Assembly: GCA_903844055.1 (NCBI GenBank)
Contig: CAIMSF010000146.1
Span: 1 to 52,898 of the forward strand
Source of the DNA: an uncultured bacterium
Lineage (GTDB): Bacteria; Bacillota_I; Bacilli_A; Izemoplasmatales; Hujiaoplasmataceae
Length of the DNA stretch: 52,898 nucleotides
Direction: 5' to 3'
Position 1 is the stretch's first letter. Every line of letters starts with the position of its first letter. Of this stretch, positions 35,156 to 45,089 are shown in pieces. The translations under genes were made by a program, and so were the position numbers. Under the pieces are notes generated by a model. That model saw only the letters and a program-made list of their open reading frames with translations. It ran no database searches and was not told the DNA's origin.

Positions 35156-35776
35156 TTACTTGTTCTTCGGCTTGATGACGACGCAGCGGTTTGGCTCTTC
35201 GCCTTCGGATTCCGTCGTCACGTCACGCCAGTCGGCGAGTTTCGTGTGGATGACGCGGCGTTCGTAGGCGTTCATCTTGCCCAATTTCGCCTCGACCCTG
35301 GTCTTCGCGACTTCCTTGGCCGTCTTCGTCGCCAGGATTTCCAACTGCTTCTTGCGCTGTTCCTTGTACCCGCCGATATCGACGAGGACGACATAGTGCT
35401 CGTCGGTAAAGAGGTTGATGAAGTTCTTGAGCAGCGTCTGGATGGCGTCGAGCGTCTTCCCGTTCTTTCCGATGAGGATCGGGTTCTCGCTCGTATTGAC
35501 GACGAAGGTGATCTCGTGATCTGCGACGATCTTCGCTTCGACGACCGCTTCGAGCTGCATGTTGTCGAGGATCTGCTGCAGGTACTTGATGCTGTCGCGC
35601 ACGACGTCGAACTTGATCGTGGCTTCGACCACGAAGGTCTTGTTGAGGCGAAGAAGGCCGAATTTCTCTTCGATGACGTTCAGTTCGACGAAATCCTTGT
35701 TGATCTTGAGTTCGTCGGCGGCGTACTTGACGGTGGCGTCGTTCATGACTTTGGCTTCAAAACGAATCGATCTCAT
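35156..35776 (-). CDS. jag: RNA-binding protein Jag/KhpB
   Basis: Jag (KhpB, SpoIIIJ-associated protein) is a cytoplasmic RNA-binding protein usually encoded next to yidC. The 206 residues comprise an N-terminal Jag-N domain (about 1-50), a spacer, a KH domain with the I-G-K-N-G-K loop, and an R3H domain with E-R-R-V-I-H-T-K-L. It probably forms a complex with KhpA and binds mRNAs; its effect in this organism is unknown. The start has GGAGGG upstream and lies 21 bases after yidC. Confidence 0.94.
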   Translation of the reverse strand: MRSIRFEAKVMNDATVKYAADELKINKDFVELNVIEEKFGLLRLNKTFVVEATIKFDVVRDSIKYLQQILDNMQLEAVVEAKIVADHEITFVVNTSENPILIGKNGKTLDAIQTLLKNFINLFTDEHYVVLVDIGGYKEQRKKQLEILATKTAKEVAKTRVEAKLGKMNAYERRVIHTKLADWRDVTTESEGEEPNRCVVIKPKNK

Positions 35777-35797
35777 GTTGGTTGTCCCTCCGTTGTC

Positions 35798-36913
35798 TTA
35801 CATGCGCTTGCGGAGTTCTTCCTGGCGCGTGGTCATGCCGCGCTGTCCAAGATAACTCTGCAACAACTGATACAGGTTGCCGATGATCCAGTAGAAGGCG
35901 ATGCCGGCGTTGCCGAGCGCGATCCAGGCCATCATGGCGGTCATGAAGTACATCATGAACTGCATGGTCTTCTGGGTCTGTTGGGCCTGGGCGTTCATGT
36001 AACGGACGTTCTTTTGGTTCTTTTTGGTACGGAGCTGAGCCAAATACTGGCTGAGCCACATCGTGACGCCGACGACGAGCGCCAGCGGCAGGTTCGGGAG
36101 CCAGGCGGTGCTGCCGAGGTTGGTCCAAAGGAAATCGATGTTCATCGTGATGGTCGTTCCGCCGTTGAACACCGCGGTATCGGTGAGCGGGAAGCGCTGC
36201 ACGACCTGATACATCGCGATGAAGATCGGCATTTGCAGGAACGGCATGAGGCATCCCATGAAATTGACTTTATACTTCTTGTACAGCTCCATCATTTCCA
36301 TCTGCATGCGCTGTTGCGAAGCCTGGTCGGTGCGGTTCTTGTACTTCTCCTGGATCCGTTGCTGGTCCGGTTGCATCATCTGCATCTTGAGCGTCATGTC
36401 ATTCGACTTGGCGTAGATCGGCCAGCCGAGGGTACGGATCGTGAGCGTCATGATCAAAAGGCCGAGCCAGTAGTAGTGCGCCGGCAGGATTCCGAACAGG
36501 CTGCTCGCATAAAACGTGTAGTAGCCGATCCAGCGGATGATCATCTGCCAGAGGCCGATGTCGTCGGCGTCGCTGATGGGCGTATGGTAGATGTCCTGAT
36601 ACAGGTTCGTCGAGTATGTCGAGGCAACGACGTCGTCGATGATGATGACGGTGATCGTCACGTCTCCGTCGACCCAGGTCATGACCCCCTGCTGGGTGGC
36701 GGAGTCATAGGTGGTTTCCGTCGGGTTGCCAAGCAACACGATGACGCCGGAGTGCGTCGTGGTGGTCAGATCCTCGTTTTCCGCGGATTCGGCGACGGTG
36801 ACGATGGAATCGTAGTTCGCGTACGATACGACTCCGGTTTTCGTTCCGCAGGACGCAAGTCCGAGGAACAGGGTGAGCAACAGTGCGATTTTGATGATTC
36901 GGCTTTTTTTCAT
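35798..36913 (-). CDS. yidC: Membrane protein insertase YidC (lipoprotein form, extended)
   Basis: YidC/OxaA inserts proteins into the membrane, alone or with SecYEG. A lipoprotein signal ends at Cys22 (L-A-S-C). The core has the conserved Arg of T-I-R-T-L-G-W-P-I, the cytoplasmic hairpin rich in Met and Gln (M-Q-M-M-Q-P-D-Q-Q), and four to five membrane segments. At 371 residues it is clearly longer than Bacillus SpoIIIJ (about 260). The extra part is an acidic, Thr/Val-rich extracellular section at about 23-128, between the lipid-anchored Cys and the first core helix. The ATG start has GAGGGATG upstream. It lies 11 bases after rnpA. Confidence 0.95.
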   Translation of the reverse strand: MKKSRIIKIALLLTLFLGLASCGTKTGVVSYANYDSIVTVAESAENEDLTTTTHSGVIVLLGNPTETTYDSATQQGVMTWVDGDVTITVIIIDDVVASTYSTNLYQDIYHTPISDADDIGLWQMIIRWIGYYTFYASSLFGILPAHYYWLGLLIMTLTIRTLGWPIYAKSNDMTLKMQMMQPDQQRIQEKYKNRTDQASQQRMQMEMMELYKKYKVNFMGCLMPFLQMPIFIAMYQVVQRFPLTDTAVFNGGTTITMNIDFLWTNLGSTAWLPNLPLALVVGVTMWLSQYLAQLRTKKNQKNVRYMNAQAQQTQKTMQFMMYFMTAMMAWIALGNAGIAFYWIIGNLYQLLQSYLGQRGMTTRQEELRKRM

Positions 36914-36924
36914 GGATTCATCCC

Positions 36925-37254
36925 TCATATTATTTTCGCTCGCGCGAATAGTTTATGCAAATCGGTTTGGATTTCGGCGAACGTCAACGGCGCGGCGTTC
37001 GGCTTGACCACGATGAAGTAATCGTAATTGGGTTTGAGTTCGGCATGGGCGACGATTTCGCGGATGCGCCGGCGGATCAGGTTCCGCTGCACGGCGTTTC
37101 CGTACTTCTTGGGCACGCTGACGGCGAAGCGGAGGTGCGGGATCGCCGGCTGATCGAGCTTGTAGACGACGAAATAGGCGTCGCCGACCGTGTCTTTACG
37201 CTTGATGATCTTCTCGATGTCCTCGTTCTTTCGTACATGGTACGACTTGTCCAA
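36925..37254 (-). CDS. rnpA: Ribonuclease P protein component (TTG start)
   Basis: RnpA is the protein subunit of RNase P, which matures the 5' ends of tRNAs with the RNA rnpB. The product has 109 residues. The RNA-binding signature reads N-A-V-Q-R-N-L-I-R-R-R-I-R-E. I chose the TTG start because AAGGAGG lies nine bases upstream and the protein then begins at the family's usual point (D-K-S-Y-H-V-R-K); no in-frame ATG fits. The open frame extends far upstream through rpmH, but that part is not translated as rnpA. Confidence 0.94.
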   Translation of the reverse strand: MDKSYHVRKNEDIEKIIKRKDTVGDAYFVVYKLDQPAIPHLRFAVSVPKKYGNAVQRNLIRRRIREIVAHAELKPNYDYFIVVKPNAAPLTFAEIQTDLHKLFARAKII

Positions 37255-37273
37255 CGCATTCGCCTCCTTCCGG

Positions 37274-37312
37274 AAAATAAAAATCACCGGAACGACTTGC
37301 GTTATTCCGGTG
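37274..37312 (-). terminator. Attenuator-like hairpin between rpmH and rnpA
   Basis: CACCGGAA/TTCCGGTG perfect 8-bp stem with a 12-base loop, followed on the minus strand by ATTTTTATTTT. It looks like a factor-independent terminator inside the operon and ends about 20 bases before the rnpA start. Partial termination would give much rpmH mRNA and less rnpA-yidC-jag-pth mRNA. Confidence 0.65.
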
Positions 37313-37346
37313 GTTTCGGGTGTCGGTTGTATGGGTGTGACGGGGA

Positions 37347-37490
37347 TTAACGATCGGAAACGGTCAGCGATTTGCGGCCAACTGCGCGCCGCTTGTTCAA
37401 TACTTTGCGACCCGTCGAGGATGCCATTCTGGCCAAAAATCCATGCGTCCTGGCTCTTTTCAGTTTGCTCGGTTGATATGTCTTTTTCAC
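37347..37490 (-). CDS. rpmH: 50S ribosomal protein L34
   Basis: L34 is a small basic protein of the large ribosomal subunit. The 47 residues begin [17 protein letters not shown] and continue A-R-M...[10 protein letters not shown]-x-G-R-K, the complete family signature. GTG start with AAGGAGG upstream. The C-terminus S-L-T-V-S-D-R is slightly longer than usual. It heads the operon next to oriC, its standard place. Confidence 0.97.
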   Translation of the reverse strand: MKKTYQPSKLKRARTHGFLARMASSTGRKVLNKRRAVGRKSLTVSDR

Positions 37491-37533
37491 ATTCAACACC
37501 TCCTTGCCACGATTCGAAAAACCATGCTACACC

Positions 37534-37562
37534 ATTATATGTGATTTTGCCGTCTCTGTCAA
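37534..37562 (-). promoter_or_regulatory. Consensus rpmH operon promoter
   Basis: TTGACA (37557-37562) and TATAAT (37534-37539) on the minus strand with a 17-base spacer, a perfect sigma-A-type promoter, as expected for a ribosomal protein operon. Confidence 0.9.
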
Positions 37563-37603
37563 CAGAAATAGAAACGAAGGCTCTCGTTTTTAAAATCCGC
37601 CGT

Positions 37604-37799
37604 TTTTCCACATTCCTCTTTTTCGCCAGACGGCGCGCTTTATGCGGTCCCTCCGCTTCTCCACTTTTATGTGGAAAACCACTGTCGGTGAAGGTGTTGA
37701 AAACCTGCTCCGAGCGCGTTCTTTGGCGCTTTGGTTTTCCACACACAAGGTGAAACGGAGGGCCTGTTATGGGTTTTTTTCCACATTTTTTGTGGAGAA
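37604..37799. other. oriC: oriC: cluster of DnaA boxes upstream of dnaA
   Basis: The rpmH-dnaA intergenic region holds at least five DnaA-box-like 9-mers. TTTTCCACA occurs at 37604-37612, 37735-37743 and 37777-37785 (plus) and 37670-37678 (minus); TTCTCCACA occurs at 37791-37799 (minus); a weaker TTCTCCACT lies at 37657-37665. All differ from the E. coli consensus TTATCCACA at the third base. No other gene fits here. Together with gene order and the switch in strand bias, this marks the replication origin; unwinding may occur here or in the AT-rich dnaA-dnaN gap. Confidence 0.88.
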
Positions 37800-37826
37800 C
37801 TTTGTGTCAAGATTCCTACCCGTGTA

Positions 37827-37835
37827 TGGTATATT
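37827..37835 (+). promoter_or_regulatory. dnaA promoter -10
   Basis: TGGTATATT, an extended -10, lies about 25 bases before the dnaA start. No strong -35 is seen. DnaA boxes immediately upstream would allow autoregulation. Confidence 0.45.
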
Positions 37836-37860
37836 GTAGATGATACGCGAGAGGTATGAC

Positions 37861-39234
37861 ATGGAAGAATTCCAAAAGCTCTGGGAACAGATCAAAGCCA
37901 AACTGCAAATCATCCTCGACGAGGACGTTTACAACGAAACGTTCGCCGGTATCACGAGTGTTTTCAAGATCGTAAACAACTACGTCTACCTCGTTGCGCC
38001 GAACTCGTTCATCAAGGGAAAAATCGAATCGTTCTACCTCAACCGCCTCAACGGCATGCTCAACGAACTGGTGCAGGAAAAGCACATGTTCAAGATCATC
38101 ACCAAAGAGCAGGCGGCCGAGGAGCTCGCCAAGGCCCCCTACGCCGTCAACAGCCCGGAACAGGGTCTCGCAGATAAGTACAAAACCGGGCTCAACAACT
38201 CCTATACTTTCGAAAACTTCGTCGTCGGCGCATCCAATCGCCTGGCCTATACGTCGGCCATCAAGGTCGCCGACCAACCGGGCGTGATCTCCAACCCGCT
38301 CTACATCTTCGGCGAAGTCGGATTGGGCAAAACCCATCTGATGCAATGCGTCGGCAACTACATTCTCGAGAACGACGTGAACAAGAAGGTCCTGTACGTC
38401 AAGACCGACCAGTTCATCGAGGATTATGCGAAGGCGTCGGTCAAGAAAACGTTCGATGAATTCTCCAAGAAATACGAGAACGTCGACATCCTCCTCGTCG
38501 ACGACATCCAATTCCTGTCCGGCAAGAACCAATCGCAGCTTGAGTTCTTCAAGATCTTCGAGAAACTGAAGGAAAACAACAAGCAGATCGTCATCACGTC
38601 CGACCGCCCCGCCACCGAACTCTACGACATCATGTCGCGTCTGACCAGCCGGTTCTCCTGGGGACTCTCGGTCGACATCAATCGTCCGTCGCTCGATCAC
38701 CGCATCCAGATTCTCAAGAAGAAGCTGCAGGCGGAGACCTCTGATCCGGAACTCGTGCCTGACAACGTCCTCGAATACGTCGCCAGCATCTTCGACAACA
38801 ACGTGCGTGAACTGGAAGGCGCATTGAAACGCGTGCTTTTCTATTGTACCGCGTTCGACTACAAGTTCACCATCGCCAACGCCGAGGAAGCCTTGAAGAA
38901 TCTGATCAACACCAAGAAGATTTCCAACAGCGCGATGGCCAACGGCAATTTCAACGCGGTCCTCGACATCGTGAGCGCCTATTACCATATCACGACATCG
39001 GATCTGCTCTCCAACAAACGCACCAAACAATACGTCTATCCGCGTCAGGTTTCGATGTACATCCTGAAGGAAGTCTACGATCTCACCTACAAGAAAATCG
39101 GCCAGATTTTCAACGACAAGGACCACTCTACGGTGATCTATTCGATCGAGCAGATCGCCAACGACATGCAGACCGACAAAGACAAGAAAACAGATATCGA
39201 GAAGCTGTTGATAAAGTGTGGAAAAAAGGCGTAA
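37861..39234 (+). CDS. dnaA: Chromosomal replication initiator protein DnaA
   Basis: DnaA binds the boxes upstream, melts the origin and loads the helicase; it also acts as a transcription factor. The product has 457 residues: domain I (about 1-85), short linker, AAA+ domain with Walker A G-E-V-G-L-G-K-T at 151-158 and Walker B L-L-V-D-D-I-Q-F, and a C-terminal HTH domain with D-H-S-T-V-I-Y-S, the box-recognition signature. The start at M-E-E-F-Q-K-L has AGAGG upstream; an in-frame ATG seven codons earlier lacks a site. Confidence 0.98.
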   Translation: MEEFQKLWEQIKAKLQIILDEDVYNETFAGITSVFKIVNNYVYLVAPNSFIKGKIESFYLNRLNGMLNELVQEKHMFKIITKEQAAEELAKAPYAVNSPEQGLADKYKTGLNNSYTFENFVVGASNRLAYTSAIKVADQPGVISNPLYIFGEVGLGKTHLMQCVGNYILENDVNKKVLYVKTDQFIEDYAKASVKKTFDEFSKKYENVDILLVDDIQFLSGKNQSQLEFFKIFEKLKENNKQIVITSDRPATELYDIMSRLTSRFSWGLSVDINRPSLDHRIQILKKKLQAETSDPELVPDNVLEYVASIFDNNVRELEGALKRVLFYCTAFDYKFTIANAEEALKNLINTKKISNSAMANGNFNAVLDIVSAYYHITTSDLLSNKRTKQYVYPRQVSMYILKEVYDLTYKKIGQIFNDKDHSTVIYSIEQIANDMQTDKDKKTDIEKLLIKCGKKA

Positions 39235-39325
39235 AAACGCCCTCAAATCCGGCGTATATAAGGATATACAATCAAAGAGTTTTATGTTATAATATGAGAT
39301 AGAATGACGGGGTGTTTTTCCCCGA
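39217..39325 (+). promoter_or_regulatory. dnaN promoter region with DnaA box and AT-rich stretch
   Basis: TGTGGAAAA (39217-39225), a DnaA box on the minus strand, sits in the last codons of dnaA. An AT-rich stretch (about 39254-39300) follows, containing an extended -10, TGTTATAAT (-10 hexamer at 39288-39293). The CGGG/CCCG hairpin at 39308-39324 lacks a T-run. The layout resembles the second half of a bipartite Firmicutes origin. Confidence 0.5.
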
Positions 39326-39389
39326 ATCCCCGCCGCCAACAACAATCATTAAGTACTAAAAGATTACCTAAATAAACAGGAGGTCGCCT

Positions 39390-40514
39390 ATGAATTTCAC
39401 CATCAACAAAGAGGTCATGCTGAACAATCTGCTGGTCGCACAGAAGGCTCTTTCGACCAAGACCCCGGCTCCGTATCTGCAGGGCGTCAAGCTTGAGGTA
39501 TATCAGAACGAACTGGTCATGATCACGAGCAATTCGGATATCTCCATCAAGCTTTCGGTGAAGCACGAGAGTCTTTCCGTCGAATCGACGGGCGAGGTCC
39601 TCGTCCCGGGTCGTTACTTCGTCGAGATCATCCGGAAGCTGGACGGCGACAAGGTCGCGGTGTCCGTGATCGAGAACAACATGCTCCGGATCGTCGCCGG
39701 CAATTCCGACATCACCCTCAACATGATGAACGTCGACGACTTCCCGCAGATCGAATTCTTCATGAACGACAATCCGATCCGCCTGGACTCGAAGGTCATG
39801 CGCTCGATCATCCGCCAGACCACGTTCGCAACATCCGTCGTCGAGAACCGTCCGATCCTGACCGGCGTCAACATCCGCGTCGACGGACAACGGCTCGTCG
39901 CCATCGCGACCGACTCCTTCCGCCTCTCGCAGAAAGTCGTCGACATCCCGACGAACCGGGAGAACATGAACGTCGTCATCCCCGGCCGCAGCCTCGACGA
40001 ACTGATCAAGATCATGGAATCCAACCTCGAAGAGATCCTGGTCCATCTCGACCACAAGTCGATCCTCTTCGAATACGGCAACGTGTTGTTCCAGTCGCGG
40101 CTGCTCGACGGCAATTTCCCGGAAACGTCCCGACTGATCCCGTATGAATTTCCGATCGTCATCAAGTTCAGCAAGAACGATCTTGCGGTCGCGATCGAAC
40201 GCGCCTCGCTGCTCTCGTCCCGCGAAGCCACGGCGGCCATCGTCAAGCTGTACCTGCGCAGCGACAACGTCGTCGAGATCACTTCGAACTCGCCGGAAAT
40301 CGGCAAGGTCGTCGAGGAAGTCTTCCCCGTCGACAAAGCCATCGGCATCCCGATCCGGATCGCCTTCAGCGCGAAATATTTCCTTGACGCCCTCAAGACC
40401 TTCCTGTCCGACCAGGTGTTCGTCAAGTTCACCGGCGAGATCCGTCCGTTCGTCATCGAAGGCGAGAACGATCCCGGATTGATCCAGTTGATCCTGCCGG
40501 TCAGAACCGAATAA
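39390..40514 (+). CDS. dnaN: DNA polymerase III sliding clamp (beta subunit)
   Basis: DnaN forms the ring-shaped clamp that holds the polymerase on DNA. The 374 residues make up the three clamp domains: N-terminal M-N-F-T-I-N-K-E, the middle V-V-I-P-G-R-S-L-D-E-L, and the C-terminal P-V-R-T, equivalent to the conserved P-M-R end. AGGAGG precedes the start. The usual next genes yaaA-recF-gyrB-gyrA do not follow; they lie about 26 kb away on the other side of the origin. Confidence 0.98.
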   Translation: MNFTINKEVMLNNLLVAQKALSTKTPAPYLQGVKLEVYQNELVMITSNSDISIKLSVKHESLSVESTGEVLVPGRYFVEIIRKLDGDKVAVSVIENNMLRIVAGNSDITLNMMNVDDFPQIEFFMNDNPIRLDSKVMRSIIRQTTFATSVVENRPILTGVNIRVDGQRLVAIATDSFRLSQKVVDIPTNRENMNVVIPGRSLDELIKIMESNLEEILVHLDHKSILFEYGNVLFQSRLLDGNFPETSRLIPYEFPIVIKFSKNDLAVAIERASLLSSREATAAIVKLYLRSDNVVEITSNSPEIGKVVEEVFPVDKAIGIPIRIAFSAKYFLDALKTFLSDQVFVKFTGEIRPFVIEGENDPGLIQLILPVRTE

Positions 40515-40534
40515 CGAACCGTTTCAAACCATTG

Positions 40535-40566
40535 CGGCGTCCCAAGCGGCGCCGCTTTCTTTTTGC
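40535..40566 (+). terminator. Terminator of dnaN
   Basis: GCGGCG/CGCCGC stem followed by TTTCTTTTT, 20 bases after the dnaN stop. Confidence 0.75.
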
Positions 40567-40574
40567 GTCGGCGA

Positions 40575-40603
40575 TTGATTTCACGGGCGTTTGATGATAT
40601 CAT
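40575..40603 (+). promoter_or_regulatory. Promoter of the FAD-dependent protein gene
   Basis: TTGATT (40575-40580) and TATCAT (40598-40603) with a 17-base spacer, 28 bases before the start codon. Confidence 0.6.
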
Positions 40604-40631
40604 CTTATCGTCCCGAAAACGGAGGTCGCCC

Positions 40632-42056
40632 ATGAACGAACGGTATGATGTCGTAATTGTCGGCGCCGGTCCCGCCGGATCGATGTGCGCCTATGAACTC
40701 CATGAGAAGAACCCGTCCCTGTCGGTCCTGCTTTTGGACAAGGGGAACGACCTCGACCACCGCCGCTGTCCGATCCTCGAGAAGCGACTGACCAAATGCC
40801 CGGAACGTCCCGACGGCGTCGCCGGCTGCTACCCGGCCTGTTCGATGACCAACGGTTTCGGCGGATCCGGCGCCTACTCCGACGGCAAGTTCAACATCAC
40901 CTCCGAGTACGGCGGATGGATGACCGACTACCTGGACGCCGCCGACGTGGAGGAATTGATCAATTACGTGGACGCCGTCAACCTCAAGTTCGGCGCCCCG
41001 CTCGAAGTCACCGATCCGACGACCGCCAAGGTGCGCGAGATCGAACGCCACGGCCTGGCCGTCGGCCTCAAGCTGCTCCGCGGCAAAGTCCGCCATCTGG
41101 GCACCGAAGTCAACCTGAGGGTGCTGAAGAACCTCTACGTCGACCTCTCGCGAAAAATCACGATGCGCCACCGCACCGAAGTCGTCGACATCATCGCCGA
41201 AGCCGGCGCCGTCCGCGGCGTCGTCCTCAAGGATGGGACGAGGATCGCAAGCGACCGGGTCGTCGTCTGTCCCGGCCGCGACGGATCCCGCTGGCTCTCC
41301 GACATCTGCGCGGCGCGCGGCATCCCGATGCATGCGAACCACGTCGACATCGGCGTCCGCGTCGAGACCAACAACGAGATCATGGAAGAGATCAACGCCA
41401 ACCTCTACGAAGGCAAGTTCATCTTCCGGACGACGATGGGGACCCAGGTCCGCACCTTCTGTTCGAACCCGTCCGGACACGTCGTGATCGAGAACTTCTC
41501 GGGGATCATGCTGGCGAACGGCCATGCCTACTCCGATGCCGGCCTCGGTTCGAAGAACACCAACTTCGCGATCCTCGTGAGCCACGATTTCACCGATCCG
41601 TTCCATCAGCCGAACGAGTTCGCCCAAAGCGTCTCGGGACTGGCCAACATGCTGTCGAACGGTTCGATCATCGTGCAGCGCTACGGCGATCTGAAGATGG
41701 GCCGCCGTTCGACCGACAAGCGGATCAAGGAAGGATTCGTCACGCCGACCCTCAAGGAGGCCGTCCCCGGCGACCTCGGGCTGGTGTTGCCTTACAAAAC
41801 GATGATGTCGATCATCGAGATGGTCGAGGCGCTCGACCACGTGACGCCGGGAATCGCCTCCGAGCATACGCTCTTCTACGGCGTTGAGGCGAAGTTCTAT
41901 TCCGCCCGTCCCGAAGTCGACGATCGTTTCGAAACGCGCGTCAAGGGCCTTTATGTCGGCGGAGACGGGGCGGGAATCACCCGCGGCCTCGCGCAAGCCG
42001 GCGCCAACGGAGTCCGCATCGCCCGCGCCATCGCCGAAGCGAACCCCCAAAAATAA
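40632..42056 (+). CDS. FAD-dependent dehydrogenase of unknown substrate
   Basis: Flavoprotein of 474 residues resembling the uncharacterised FAD-dependent dehydrogenase group (COG2509-like). The N-terminus has the dinucleotide motif V-I-V-G-A-G-P-A-G-S. A Cys-containing stretch R-C-P...C-P...C-Y-P-A-C-S (about 40-75) runs into the family hallmark G-F-G-G-S-G-A-Y-S-D-G-K. The C-terminal flavin-closing motif is G-L-Y-V-G-G-D-G-A-G-I-T-R-G. Substrate and partner are unknown. The four closely spaced cysteines could bind metal or take part in redox chemistry; this is inference. CGGAGG precedes the ATG. Confidence 0.8.
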   Translation: MNERYDVVIVGAGPAGSMCAYELHEKNPSLSVLLLDKGNDLDHRRCPILEKRLTKCPERPDGVAGCYPACSMTNGFGGSGAYSDGKFNITSEYGGWMTDYLDAADVEELINYVDAVNLKFGAPLEVTDPTTAKVREIERHGLAVGLKLLRGKVRHLGTEVNLRVLKNLYVDLSRKITMRHRTEVVDIIAEAGAVRGVVLKDGTRIASDRVVVCPGRDGSRWLSDICAARGIPMHANHVDIGVRVETNNEIMEEINANLYEGKFIFRTTMGTQVRTFCSNPSGHVVIENFSGIMLANGHAYSDAGLGSKNTNFAILVSHDFTDPFHQPNEFAQSVSGLANMLSNGSIIVQRYGDLKMGRRSTDKRIKEGFVTPTLKEAVPGDLGLVLPYKTMMSIIEMVEALDHVTPGIASEHTLFYGVEAKFYSARPEVDDRFETRVKGLYVGGDGAGITRGLAQAGANGVRIARAIAEANPQK

Positions 42057-42065
42057 ACCCAATCG

Positions 42066-42100
42066 ACGACCGTCCGTGAAAACGGAGGTCGTTTCTTTTC
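42066..42100 (+). terminator. Terminator of the FAD-dependent protein gene
   Basis: ACGACC-GTCCG paired with CGGAGGTCGT (one bulge), followed by TTCTTTTC. Confidence 0.7.
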
Positions 42101-42135
42101 ACCCGCCCGCAGGGTGCAATCGGCGGACCGCATGA

Positions 42136-44713
<2,578 letters not shown>

Positions 44714-44740
44714 TGGCCAAATATAGCCATTAACCATACA

Positions 44741-44770
44741 AAAAGGAGTCCATTTCGGACTCCTTTTTTT
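44741..44770. terminator. Bidirectional terminator
   Basis: AAGGAGTCC/GGACTCCTT 9-bp perfect stem with a 5-base loop, flanked by A-runs and T-runs on both sides, between the convergent aminotransferase gene and the small membrane protein gene. Confidence 0.9.
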
Positions 44771-44779
44771 CTTTCATGC

Positions 44780-44995
44780 TTAAGCGAGGAAGGTCACTTT
44801 ATTCGAAGTGGCGATCGTGAAAAGGTCGATCAATGCGCCGACCCAGCCGATGAAGAGGATCCAAAGGATACCGACGATGACCCTTCCCTTGGCGATGCGA
44901 TAGATGCCGTAGACGACATTGTCGAGTCCCGGCAAGGCGAGGATGATTTTCAGAATCAGCGGCAGACCATCGATGATGCGGATGTATTCTTTCAT
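44780..44995 (-). CDS. Small membrane protein of unknown function
   Basis: The product has 71 residues and two hydrophobic segments (about 8-24 and 38-62), joined by a short G-I-Y-R-I-A-K-G-R loop. The L-P-G-L-D-N-V-V-Y-G-I-Y-R part and the G-W-V-G-A-L-I-D end recall small TM2/YqaE-like proteins, but I do not recognise the family firmly. The start has AAGGGAG upstream; a longer frame upstream has no site. It has its own promoter and terminator. No function is assigned. Confidence 0.7.
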   Translation of the reverse strand: MKEYIRIIDGLPLILKIILALPGLDNVVYGIYRIAKGRVIVGILWILFIGWVGALIDLFTIATSNKVTFLA

Positions 44996-45017
44996 TGTAT
45001 CACTCCCTTCGGTTGTG

Positions 45018-45047
45018 ATTATAACACGATGCATCCCGTGTTGTTAA
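45018..45047 (-). promoter_or_regulatory. Promoter of the small membrane protein gene
   Basis: TTAACA (45042-45047) and TATAAT (45018-45023) on the minus strand, 18 bases apart, with TGT before the -10. The spacer carries the inverted repeat AACACG/CGTGTT, which may also serve as a weak end for the aro transcript. Confidence 0.6.
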
Positions 45048-45089
45048 GCCTTTCGTCGATTTTCTCGGCGCAAGGATGACGATTGGCGA

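Noticed and set aside
36925-37746. 273-codon frame that would make a long rnpA
   Set aside because: The upstream part overlaps rpmH in another frame and lacks homology; rnpA begins at the TTG after AAGGAGG.
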